64,000 nt of DNA from Bacteroidaceae bacterium. GTDB taxonomy: Bacteria; Bacteroidota; Bacteroidia; Bacteroidales; Bacteroidaceae. Positions 1-7,913 of this stretch are shown here, in pieces. The notes beneath the pieces are model-generated. The model saw nothing but the letters and a program-made list of their open reading frames with translations, did not search any database and was not told where the DNA came from. The stretch covers positions 1 to 64,000 of the forward strand of contig CABIXF010000013.1 of the NCBI GenBank assembly GCA_902362595.1, given 5' to 3'. The first letter of the stretch is position 1. The number at the start of each line of letters is the position of its first letter. Made by a program: the position numbers and the translations under genes.

Positions 1-193
1 TTTTTTTGAGGAAAATCCAAACGACTTCAATCTGATATGAAACGACAGAGGCCATCTCAATTCATTTTGAGACGGCCTCTTTTGATTTAATACTATTTGA
101 ATTGGTAAAAAAGTAAATTTTTCTGTCTTTTTTTTCTCAACCTTTATGGATGAAATCCGTTAATATAAAGGATATCTATTTTTTCACATAAAG
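1..193. other. Left-edge intergenic region
   Basis: No coding region is supported here. The stretch holds a terminator-like hairpin at 47-83 and then an AT-rich leader running into the lipoprotein gene that starts at 194. The gene to the left lies outside the window. Confidence 0.6.
47..83. terminator. Terminator-like hairpin, GAGGC/TCTCAA family
   Basis: AGAGGCC (47-53) pairs with GGCCTCT (74-80) and TCTCAA (55-60) with TTGAGA (67-72), leaving one mismatch. A TTTT run follows. The element resembles the hairpin at 3627-3664, so it may belong to a repeated terminator family of this genome. Confidence 0.7.
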
Positions 194-1957
194 ATGATGA
201 AGTACAAGTTGAGAAGAAGAATGCCATTGGGATGGTTTTGGCTCCTGCTTCCGTGGTGGGGAGTTTCGTGTGTGGACAGTCGTTACGACCTGGATAAGGA
301 TATCGATATGACAATAAATGTGGGAGGGGAGTACCTGACCTTTCCTGTAGGAAGTACGGATACAACTTTCTTGAGCAAGCTGATTTCCTTGGAAGAGGAT
401 GGCATGCTGCAGGTGGATGCGGTTACCCGCGTGTATCACCTCACCCATTATGGCTGGCTGAATGTGAAACCGATTACGGTTTCGCAAGTGACTCTCGGAG
501 AAATTGTAACGGGGTTGCTTCCCAAGGAAATCGTCCAACCGGCAACTTCTTCCGAAATGGAATGTAGGGCAGATGTGTCGTCTGCCGGTTATTTTGAAGT
601 AACGGCTAGAGGGGTAGACAATGCGTTAAAGGAATTGGGGGCATTGCGGACAAAGGTTCCGACGGAGTTGAAACTGACGTTCAATTTTGAAAGGTTGGGG
701 CTGGATTACCGTCAGGTGAAAGCTGAAAAGCTCACTGTTGAATTTCCGGATTTTGTGGAATTTGAAGAAGGACAGGAAGGATTGTCTGGCAACCGATTGA
801 GTCTGGATGGCCTTGTCTTGTCGGCGTACGGGGCATCGTTCTCACGTACTTTGAAGGTGACTGGCTACCGATTTGGAAATGCTGTCGGTCAAGGAGTTTC
901 GCCGGATGAGGAACGGAACATGCGCATAGAAGGTCGTCTGTCGATGACTGGTTCCGTGGTTACTACAGGTACAATGGGGCATGGTTCGCTGGTTTTGGTA
1001 CCTAATATAGCTTTGGGAGAAATGAAGATGGATTATGTGACGGGGGTAATCCAACCGGAAATAGATACAGATGTGGCTCGTATTAAATTAGAGGGCCTTC
1101 CGGATTTCCTGAGAAATGAATCTACCCATTTGGATATTACCAATCCGGTAATAGTCTTCAAAGTGGATAATCCTTTGCAGACGGAGGTGGAAATAGACGG
1201 TGTGTTTATACCGGGAAAAGGAGAGGTGGAACTGATGGAAAGAAGTGTTTTTGTGGGGCGTGGATATAATAAACAGCCTTTGTTGCTGTTTCCCGGTGAA
1301 AATGTCATTGCATTGTCGCGACTGGGACAGAGTGCTGTAAAAGGGGCGGTCAATGTAAAGGTGGAAGATATGAATGATTTGCTGGGGGTGGTCCCCGATT
1401 TTATTGATGTCATTTTGACCCCGGTAGTTAGAAATGAGGCTTATTATGAAGTGGAGTTGGGACGGAAATATGAGTTGCCGGCAAGTTATGATGTGGATAT
1501 CCCATTAAGCTTTGAGCATGATTTGCAGATTGTATATACAGATTCTATTCGGAACTTGCATAAGGATTTGAAGGATCTCAATAAATTGAACTTAAAGCAG
1601 GTGAATCTGATCTTGTCGGTCCGAAATGCCATACCTTTGAGGTTGCAGTTGAGTCCGGAAAATGTACAGTTGAAAGATGTGTATGGTGAAGAACTGGCGG
1701 GCGTTGTCAAGCAAATGGAAGAAGACGAGCGATATGTGGCAGAAAGTACCGATGGAGAAACCCCTGCTGACAGTGAGATTATTTTAAGGCTACAGGCCGA
1801 GGACAAGGCATTCTTGTCCAAATTGGACCGGATTTGCTTTCGAATGACGGGTGTCTCAGGCAGTGCTACGGGAGTACCTTTGAAAGATACAAAATGGTTG
1901 AAAGTGACAAATCTGAAAGTGTCGGTTCCAGGAGGTGTGAATGTGGATTTGAATTGA
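194..1957 (+). CDS. Hypothetical lipoprotein, 587 aa
   Basis: I do not recognise a named family. The protein starts with a basic stretch and a hydrophobic segment ending in a lipobox-like GVSC (Cys about residue 26), so it is probably a lipoprotein. The rest is rich in beta-type sequence, with several blocks that look like repeated domains of alternating hydrophobic and acidic residues, and no catalytic motif is visible. It ends 24 nt before a DUF5723 gene on the same strand, so the two are probably co-transcribed and may act together at the outer membrane; that link is inference from position. The start was chosen because it gives a complete signal peptide. Confidence 0.75.
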   Translation: MMKYKLRRRMPLGWFWLLLPWWGVSCVDSRYDLDKDIDMTINVGGEYLTFPVGSTDTTFLSKLISLEEDGMLQVDAVTRVYHLTHYGWLNVKPITVSQVTLGEIVTGLLPKEIVQPATSSEMECRADVSSAGYFEVTARGVDNALKELGALRTKVPTELKLTFNFERLGLDYRQVKAEKLTVEFPDFVEFEEGQEGLSGNRLSLDGLVLSAYGASFSRTLKVTGYRFGNAVGQGVSPDEERNMRIEGRLSMTGSVVTTGTMGHGSLVLVPNIALGEMKMDYVTGVIQPEIDTDVARIKLEGLPDFLRNESTHLDITNPVIVFKVDNPLQTEVEIDGVFIPGKGEVELMERSVFVGRGYNKQPLLLFPGENVIALSRLGQSAVKGAVNVKVEDMNDLLGVVPDFIDVILTPVVRNEAYYEVELGRKYELPASYDVDIPLSFEHDLQIVYTDSIRNLHKDLKDLNKLNLKQVNLILSVRNAIPLRLQLSPENVQLKDVYGEELAGVVKQMEEDERYVAESTDGETPADSEIILRLQAEDKAFLSKLDRICFRMTGVSGSATGVPLKDTKWLKVTNLKVSVPGGVNVDLN

Positions 1958-1981
1958 TAACGAACGAGGAAAAGAAAACAA

Positions 1982-3484
1982 ATGAAGAGAATCTTTTTGT
2001 GTGCGATATTGTCTGGAGGAATTGTTTTTGTAGGCAAGAATGAAGTGATGGCGCAGTCTCAGATGAATCGTGCTGCTTACTTTTTAGAAGGAATTTCTGT
2101 TCGTCATGAATTGAATCCGGCATGGATGAGTGAAAAAGGATATGTCAGTATGCCCGGATTGGGGAATTTGTCGGTCGGCGCTCAGGGAACAGCCGGAATC
2201 GGTGATTTTCTGTTTGTGAAGTCAAATGGAGGCTTGATGACTTTCATGCACGAGGAAGTAGACCGGAAAGCGTTTTTAAACGGGTTACCCAAACGAGTAA
2301 AAATAGGATTGGAGCTGAACGAAAGTCTCTTGTCGGCAGGGTTTTATGCATGGGGAGGATTTAATACGTTGGGGCTGTCGATAAAAAGTCATGCCAATGT
2401 CTCTGTTCCCGATCAGCTGTTCCGGTTTATGAAAAATGGAGTGGATATTCCCGAAGGAAGCCATTACAGTGTGGACAACCTGCATTTGATGACTGTCAAT
2501 TATGCGGAAATTGCGCTGGGACATGCTCGGCAGATTAACGAAAAATGGACGGTAGGTGTGAAGACCAAGTTGCTGGTAGGACTGGCCAGGGCTACAGTAA
2601 AAATAGATCATTTGGATATTGAGGCTACTCCGTATGCGTGGAAGATTACGCCTTCGGGGGCACAGGCTTATGTCTCGGCAAAAGGGTTGTCTGTTCCTAC
2701 GCGGGGAGAGACAGGGCATTATGATTCGAGTGATTATGAACTGGATGCCAATGGAAACCGCACGGACAAATTGAAACCGGGGGCCGGACAACTGATTTCG
2801 TATGATGACTTGAGTTTTGAATCCCGGAAGATGCGACCTACGGGAGTAGGATTGGCATTCGATGGGGGAGCTACCTTTCGATGGAATGAAAACTGGACTT
2901 TTTCGGCCGCTCTCTTGGATGTGGGTTTCATTCGTTGGGAAAACACCGTGAAAGCGGGCATGAACCATGCTTTTGAATTTGAGGGCTTTCATGAGATACC
3001 CATCAAATCGGAACAGGGAGGTGAAGACCCGAATGCTATCGGACAACAAGGTGCACGGGTCGGGGATGATTTGAAGCAGATGGCTAAATTTACCAAAGAG
3101 GGAGAAGGTTTGAAACAGACTACGGCACTGGCGGCTACCCTGCATTGGGGGGCTGAATATACCTTGCCGGTTTACCGTCATCTGAAAATGGGCTTCCTTT
3201 CTACTTCTCGTTTTCAGGGCCGTCATTCTTGGACAGAAGCACGTATCTCTGCCAATGTATCGCCTTTGTCTTGGTTTGAAGCTTCTTTGAACTACGCACT
3301 TTCTAATTTTGGTTCCAGCACAGGACTGATGTTGAATTTCCATCCAGAAGGTTTCAATTTCTTTGTGGCTGCAGATGTGCCAATGGGAAAATATACACCG
3401 AAGTATTGGATTCCGATAAACCGTTTCTCTGCAAACGTGAATCTGGGCATTAATTTTTCTTTTGGTCCGAAACATAAACCTTAA
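1982..3484 (+). CDS. DUF5723 family outer-membrane-type protein, 500 aa
   Basis: The product has a cleavable signal peptide (about residues 1-24, ending near VMAQ) followed by a long sequence with the look of a DUF5723 protein. This Bacteroidetes family has unknown function and resembles outer membrane barrel proteins such as PorV/FadL-like ones. The NPAWMSEKGY region near residues 41-50 and the glycine- and aromatic-rich alternating strands to the C terminus fit a barrel. The length is normal for the family. It follows the lipoprotein gene by 24 nt. A hairpin with a T run lies about 110 nt downstream (3592-3613). Confidence 0.75.
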   Translation: MKRIFLCAILSGGIVFVGKNEVMAQSQMNRAAYFLEGISVRHELNPAWMSEKGYVSMPGLGNLSVGAQGTAGIGDFLFVKSNGGLMTFMHEEVDRKAFLNGLPKRVKIGLELNESLLSAGFYAWGGFNTLGLSIKSHANVSVPDQLFRFMKNGVDIPEGSHYSVDNLHLMTVNYAEIALGHARQINEKWTVGVKTKLLVGLARATVKIDHLDIEATPYAWKITPSGAQAYVSAKGLSVPTRGETGHYDSSDYELDANGNRTDKLKPGAGQLISYDDLSFESRKMRPTGVGLAFDGGATFRWNENWTFSAALLDVGFIRWENTVKAGMNHAFEFEGFHEIPIKSEQGGEDPNAIGQQGARVGDDLKQMAKFTKEGEGLKQTTALAATLHWGAEYTLPVYRHLKMGFLSTSRFQGRHSWTEARISANVSPLSWFEASLNYALSNFGSSTGLMLNFHPEGFNFFVAADVPMGKYTPKYWIPINRFSANVNLGINFSFGPKHKP

Positions 3485-3569
3485 TATCATTGTATGGAGG
3501 TTCAGTCCTTTACATCCTCTTTGGGATATATTATTTTGATTTCCTAAGATATAAAAAGTGAGGGAGACG

Positions 3570-3613
3570 GCTCAGTTTGGGCTGAGCGAAGTTTGGGCTT
3601 GCCCGATTTTTTT
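3570..3613 (+). terminator. Rho-independent terminator after DUF5723 gene
   Basis: A GCTCAG/CTGAGC stem (3570-3575 with 3582-3587) is followed by a short GGGC-type hairpin at 3593-3606 and a run of seven T. The position fits termination of the two-gene operon upstream. Confidence 0.6.
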
Positions 3614-3626
3614 GCAGACACAAAAA

Positions 3627-3664
3627 AGGCCATCTCAAATTATATTTCAATTTGAGACAGCCTC
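3627..3664. terminator. Bidirectional terminator hairpin
   Basis: TCTCAAATT (3633-3641) pairs with AATTTGAGA (3649-3657), extended by AGGC/GCCT. A-rich sequence on the left and CTCTT on the right let it serve either strand. It sits between the plus-strand DUF5723 gene and the minus-strand GH84 gene and resembles the hairpin at 47-83. Confidence 0.65.
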
Positions 3665-3686
3665 TTCTGGAGTCGTTATCCATTCT

Positions 3687-5903
3687 TTATTTTTGTACTT
3701 TCAAGGAGAACTTCTTGAAGTAAACTTGAGTCTCCTGTCCGGATTTATGGGTCAGACGGACATACTTCAAGGAGGTGTCAGTCGGGATGGAAGCAGTGAT
3801 TTCCGTTTTTTCGGCTGCCTGTGACAGAGGAACGACCTGCCACTCCTGACCGTCACGGCTCACTTCCAGCGTGAATTGCGGAGCTACTCCCGGGGTACCT
3901 AAGTCCATGGTCAGGGCCTCGAAGTGTACCGGTTGGTCTACGGCAATCTGTAGCATGGCACCGGCTGGCCATTTGATGACCTCATTGGATGGTGACACAT
4001 TCACGTTCTGATGGCGGGCGCGTACTACCTGATTCTTCAGTTGAGGTACATCACTGGTCAGCGTGTAAGGGTTGTATTCGGCCTTGGTTTCCAAGTGGGT
4101 TTTATATTGTGCATTATAGGCACTGGTTACTTGCGTGTATACTTGGTTCAAAGTAGGTAGCAGGATGAGGCTTCCCACTTTCACTCCCGGCTGGTATGGG
4201 TTTTGGTTTTCAGTCATATCCAGTTCATACATCTGCGTTTGCAAGGCGCGGGCACGGTCGTAATAGGTCTTGAAAGCAGTGTCTTTTCCATCCAGTGCTT
4301 TGACCATTTGTAGTACACACTGGCCGTATTCACCGAGTAGCTTACCTTGTTTCAGCCAAGGACGCATCTCGTGGATGAGGGCGGGATTTTCGTTGTCGGC
4401 CAAAAGTATATCGCAGGCCGTTTCCAGGCGCATACATTCCCGGAGCACACTGTCAATCGCCTCGGTATGGTGCATATCTTGTGCTAGTGCTTTCAGCATC
4501 GGCTGCAGAGGAACACTCTCGTCGCGGCGGAATCCATGCCCGTTAGGTCCTAAATCTGAACAGTGTGTGGCAAAGGTTTCCAAATAGGCGGATTTCTGGG
4601 GCAGCAGGTTCTGAATGGCGTGCTTCCATGACGGGATGCTGTCGTAAGTGTCCAGGTTCCAGGTGTAGTCGGCTACGCTGTACAACGCAATTTTGGAAGA
4701 TTCCGCGTGTTCCATCGGGTTGGATACGAAGCCGGACATATCGTCCTGGATACCTTTGGCATTGCCGTATACTGGCCCTAGGAGCAGATGATCGCGCACA
4801 TAGTCGTTTACCGGGAAGTTCCACCAGATATAGGCTTTACGCTTGATGAGCGGGTTGATCCAGTCCAGCGTCGGTTTGTCGATGCAGGCAATCACCCGGT
4901 CGCCGGTCCACATGACATGGATGCTGGGATTGAGTTTCTCTCCCAAGGTAGTCAGATACCCACCTTTCACGTTCGACCAACTCTTGTTGTATTCCGTAGG
5001 ACACATCACCAGAGGGCTCACATCGTGTTTCTTCTGGATAAAATGGTTGTCAATGTAGTTCAGCAGTTCAGCTTGGCGTACGGGCTCTGTACCGTCGCCT
5101 GAAATATCGTCGAAGAACACGGCAAAGGAGCGTACTCCCAACTGGTACATGGCTTCGAATTTCTGAATCAGGGCATCGCGGTCGGCATCTGTCCATTTAA
5201 TGTCCTTTCCCGGATGAATGGCCCATACGAAGTTCACTTCGTGGCGGGTAGCCTGCTCGATGAGCTCATGAATCTGAGCCGCTTCCTTTTCCGGATAAGG
5301 CTTTCGCCAATTGGGGGAAGAGTGATACGGGTCGTCTTTCGGGCCATAGATATACGTATTCATTTTGTTCTTTCCGTAGAATTCGATTTGGTGCATACGG
5401 GCTTCGTGGCTCCAGGGAGTTCCGTAGAATCCCTCCACCACACCACGGAAGGCAATGTCGGGATAGTCCTGAATGGTACAAATGCTCAAATCGCCTTGAC
5501 GTACCATCTGTGATAAGGTCTGCACGCCGTAGAAGGTACCTCGTGCATCTGCACCGGCAATCACGATACTGTTGTCGTTCACTTCTATAAAATAACCTTC
5601 TTTGTGCGATGGAATTTTTTTTGCATATTTCTTAATAGCTTCATCGCCTTTCTTGCCGAGAATAATTTTGAATTCGGTCTTTCTCTGTTTGTTGGGGAGA
5701 AACTGTTGCAGGGCTTCGACGGCATGCGGGCAGCTGCCTTCGCTCAGGATGAGCTGGTAAGATTGCGGTACGACTATGGTTTTTCCCTGTTTGTCCGATT
5801 TAAACTCTTGGACCTTGGGCTGAAGCAAACTGGCATCGGTTTGTGCCAGAATAGGTGTGGTACCCAAAACCATGTAGAATAAAGGAAGTAAATAATGTTT
5901 CAT
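3687..5903 (-). CDS. GH84 beta-N-acetylglucosaminidase (O-GlcNAcase-like)
   Basis: This secreted hexosaminidase removes terminal beta-GlcNAc by substrate-assisted catalysis. A signal peptide (about 1-21) precedes a GH20b-like N-terminal domain (to about 145), the GH84 catalytic domain (about 150-440) and C-terminal helical and beta-sandwich regions. The catalytic aspartate pair of the family is visible as FFDDIS (D265, D266), next to GVVEGFYGTPWS and NTYIYGPKDDPYH. As remembered, it is strikingly similar along its length to the Bacteroides thetaiotaomicron enzyme BT4395. I chose the ATG at 5903 over a longer start at 5942 because it gives a clean signal peptide and lies below a good promoter (5940-5970). 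Natural substrates are probably host mucin or glycoprotein GlcNAc; that is inference. Confidence 0.93.
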   Translation of the reverse strand: MKHYLLPLFYMVLGTTPILAQTDASLLQPKVQEFKSDKQGKTIVVPQSYQLILSEGSCPHAVEALQQFLPNKQRKTEFKIILGKKGDEAIKKYAKKIPSHKEGYFIEVNDNSIVIAGADARGTFYGVQTLSQMVRQGDLSICTIQDYPDIAFRGVVEGFYGTPWSHEARMHQIEFYGKNKMNTYIYGPKDDPYHSSPNWRKPYPEKEAAQIHELIEQATRHEVNFVWAIHPGKDIKWTDADRDALIQKFEAMYQLGVRSFAVFFDDISGDGTEPVRQAELLNYIDNHFIQKKHDVSPLVMCPTEYNKSWSNVKGGYLTTLGEKLNPSIHVMWTGDRVIACIDKPTLDWINPLIKRKAYIWWNFPVNDYVRDHLLLGPVYGNAKGIQDDMSGFVSNPMEHAESSKIALYSVADYTWNLDTYDSIPSWKHAIQNLLPQKSAYLETFATHCSDLGPNGHGFRRDESVPLQPMLKALAQDMHHTEAIDSVLRECMRLETACDILLADNENPALIHEMRPWLKQGKLLGEYGQCVLQMVKALDGKDTAFKTYYDRARALQTQMYELDMTENQNPYQPGVKVGSLILLPTLNQVYTQVTSAYNAQYKTHLETKAEYNPYTLTSDVPQLKNQVVRARHQNVNVSPSNEVIKWPAGAMLQIAVDQPVHFEALTMDLGTPGVAPQFTLEVSRDGQEWQVVPLSQAAEKTEITASIPTDTSLKYVRLTHKSGQETQVYFKKFSLKVQK

Positions 5904-5939
5904 GGATTTTATTAGATATTGGGATAATAAATGAGATTG

Positions 5940-5970
5940 CAAACATACATAAATTGGAGCATCCTTACAA
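5940..5970 (-). promoter_or_regulatory. Bacteroides-type promoter of GH84 gene
   Basis: Read on the minus strand, TATGTTTG (5947-5940) matches the -7 consensus TAnnTTTG. A TTG at 5970-5968 sits 20 nt upstream as the -33 element. The GH84 ATG lies about 37 nt downstream. Confidence 0.65.
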
Positions 5971-5983
5971 AAAACTGTATAAA

Positions 5984-6023
5984 AAAAGGAAGAGGCTGTT
6001 CAACTGAAAAGCTCCTTCCTTTT
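5984..6023 (-). terminator. Terminator after radA
   Basis: AAAAGGAAG and CTTCCTTTT form a long stem with an inner GGCT/AGCT pairing. Read on the minus strand it ends in a T run, downstream of radA and upstream of the GH84 promoter. Confidence 0.65.
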
Positions 6024-6138
6024 GTTCGTATTATTTTATTGTATTCGTTCAAGTAGGCTTTGATGTATTTTTTATTCCCGAAGTGTACCCTTTTTCCTTA
6101 AGCAGGAATTGTTTTTTTCTGATTCAGCAGTGTGGGGC

Positions 6139-7512
6139 TTATCCAAACAATTCCCGGAAAGCTTCTTCCACTTTTCTGACCGGCACAAGTTCTATTTTGA
6201 TTTTCTTGCGGTCAATGCCTGAAAGGTTGTGCTTGGGGATAAGCATCCGCTGGAATCCCAGTTTTTCGGCTTCACTGATGCGCTGTTCGATGCGGTTGAC
6301 CGGACGGATTTCTCCACTCAGGCCTACTTCGCCTGCCATGCAAACTCCCGTTTCAATTTCAGAATCCATGTTGCTGGAAAGAATGGCACTGATGACGGCC
6401 AGGTCGATGGCCGGGTCGTTGACCTTCAGTCCTCCGGCAATGTTCAGGAACACGTCTTTCTGTGCCAGTTTGAAGCCGACCCGCTTTTCCAGTACGGCCA
6501 GTAGCATGTTCATGCGTCGGAGGTCGAAGCCGGTGGCAGAACGTTGCGGCATACCGTAGGCTGCCGTGCTGACCAATGCCTGGACTTCAATCAGGAAAGG
6601 GCGTACGCCTTCCACGGCTCCGGCGATGGCTACCCCGCTCATGCCCTCATGATCTTGGGTAAGTAGTAGCTCGGATGGGTTGCTCACTTGCCGTAGTCCG
6701 TCCTGCCGCATCTCGTAGATACCCAGCTCGGCAGTACTTCCGAAGCGGTTCTTGATGCTGCGTAGGATGCGGTACATGTAGTGCTGGTCTCCTTCGAATT
6801 GCAGCACCGTATCCACGATGTGTTCCAGTACCTTTGGTCCGGCAATGCTGCCTTCTTTGTTGATGTGTCCGATGAGGATGACAGGGGTACCGGTTTCTTT
6901 GGCAAACTTCAAGAGAGAGGCAGTACATTCTCTTACCTGTACGATGCTGCCGGGAGAGGAATCAATGTTTTCGGTAGAAATGGTTTGGATGGAGTCGATA
7001 ATGACCAAGTCGGGAGCGGCATTTTTGATATGGGTGAAGATTTGTTCCAATGAAGTCTCACAGGCTATCAGCAGATTTTCATTCTCTGGATGAGGGATAC
7101 GGACGGCCCGGAGTTTGAGCTGACGGGCGCTTTCTTCGCCGGATACATAAAGAATCTTTTTGTGGGCAAGCCGGAGTACGGTCTGAAGTACCAGGGTAGA
7201 TTTGCCGATACCGGGCTCTCCGCCAATCAGAGTCAGAGAGCCTTGCACAAGTCCTCCTCCCAATACCCGGTTGAGTTCCTCGTCGCCCATGTCAATCCGC
7301 TGTTCCTCATCGGATGCGATATCTTTGAGAGGCTGAGGTTTGGAACGTACCGATTCAATGCCGTGCGCCACATGCTTGGCCACGGGGGCTTCTTTCCGGA
7401 CCACTTCTTCTACAAATGTGTTCCACTGTCCGCAAGAGGGACATTTCCCGGCCCATTTCGGGGATTCTTGTCCGCAATTCGTGCAGACATATACTGTTTT
7501 TTCTTTTGCCAT
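6139..7512 (-). CDS. radA: DNA repair protein RadA (Sms)
   Basis: RadA is a RecA-like ATPase and branch-migration helicase in recombinational repair. The 457-residue protein has a four-cysteine zinc finger (C10, C13, C24, C27), a Walker A GGEPGIGKST at about 97-106, the RadA-specific KNRFG motif (in IKNRFGSTAELG), and a Lon-protease-like C-terminal domain. The length is standard. The ATG at 7512 (MAKEKT) was preferred over an upstream in-frame start because the zinc finger begins right after it. A -7 element TACCTTTG lies at 7541-7534 on the same strand. It is divergent from the threonine operon leader. Confidence 0.96.
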   Translation of the reverse strand: MAKEKTVYVCTNCGQESPKWAGKCPSCGQWNTFVEEVVRKEAPVAKHVAHGIESVRSKPQPLKDIASDEEQRIDMGDEELNRVLGGGLVQGSLTLIGGEPGIGKSTLVLQTVLRLAHKKILYVSGEESARQLKLRAVRIPHPENENLLIACETSLEQIFTHIKNAAPDLVIIDSIQTISTENIDSSPGSIVQVRECTASLLKFAKETGTPVILIGHINKEGSIAGPKVLEHIVDTVLQFEGDQHYMYRILRSIKNRFGSTAELGIYEMRQDGLRQVSNPSELLLTQDHEGMSGVAIAGAVEGVRPFLIEVQALVSTAAYGMPQRSATGFDLRRMNMLLAVLEKRVGFKLAQKDVFLNIAGGLKVNDPAIDLAVISAILSSNMDSEIETGVCMAGEVGLSGEIRPVNRIEQRISEAEKLGFQRMLIPKHNLSGIDRKKIKIELVPVRKVEEAFRELFG

Positions 7513-7642
7513 ATTTGTCACACTAATTTCAGACAAAGGTACGAAAACTTATGTTTATTTCTGATTCTGCCAAAAAAATATCATTTAAATGTGCGTTTGT
7601 AGAAAAATGTTGTTATATTTGCCAGCAGAAAAACAATAATCT
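7513..7642. promoter_or_regulatory. Divergent promoter region, radA and thr leader
   Basis: Minus strand: TACCTTTG (7541-7534) matches the Bacteroides -7 box for radA. Plus strand: TATATTTG (7614-7621) is a good -7 box for the thr leader transcript. A TTTG at 7596-7599 is closer than the usual -33 spacing, so only the -7 boxes are convincing. Confidence 0.5.
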
Positions 7643-7735
7643 ATGACTGAACGCTGTCTTCATATCATCTTGTTGAAGGGGCATGGGTATATGCCTTTTA
7701 TTACTTCTGCCACAGGGATGACCCCTAGGGGGTAA
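7643..7735 (+). CDS. Possible thr operon leader peptide, 30 aa
   Basis: This short ORF begins with ATG about 20 nt after a -7 box, near where a transcript would start, and ends with TAA ahead of thrA. It encodes four Thr and three Ile in 30 residues, with three of the Thr clustered in ITSATGMT near the end. Thr/Ile-rich leader peptides control threonine operons by attenuation in enterobacteria. The enrichment here is modest, and the short TAG-containing palindrome CCCCTAGGGG overlaps its 3' end. I am not sure it is translated. Confidence 0.35.
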   Translation: MTERCLHIILLKGHGYMPFITSATGMTPRG

Positions 7736-7913
7736 AGGATAGTATGTTTGGTGTTTCTACGTGATACACGTCTGCGGATGCAGACAATTCAATTATTTTA
7801 TTCATTCAACTTTAATTTAATTTATTGTTCCCATTCGGAAGGTGCAAGTTGCAACTGTCTCATGGGAATGAACCGGACTGTATGGGTTCGGATATAAAAA
7901 ATAATGATAATCT
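7736..7913 (+). promoter_or_regulatory. Structured leader upstream of thrA (possible attenuator)
   Basis: The leader holds several hairpins: ACGTG-ATA-CACGT (7759-7771), overlapping GTCTGC-GGAT-GCAGAC (7770-7785) so that the two compete, followed by an AT-rich tail with a TTTTATT stretch. A larger TTCCCAT/ATGGGAA pairing (7828-7834 with 7862-7868) encloses a GC-containing loop just before thrA. The competing stems and T-rich tail suggest transcription attenuation. The ligand or sensor is unknown. Confidence 0.4.

Noticed and set aside
2285..3490. 401-codon open frame on the minus strand
   Set aside because: It lies entirely antisense to the DUF5723 gene, has no recognisable domain and reflects codon bias of the real gene.
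7736..7913. Known riboswitch class upstream of thrA
   Set aside because: I could not match the leader to a named riboswitch consensus. It is described only as a possible attenuator.
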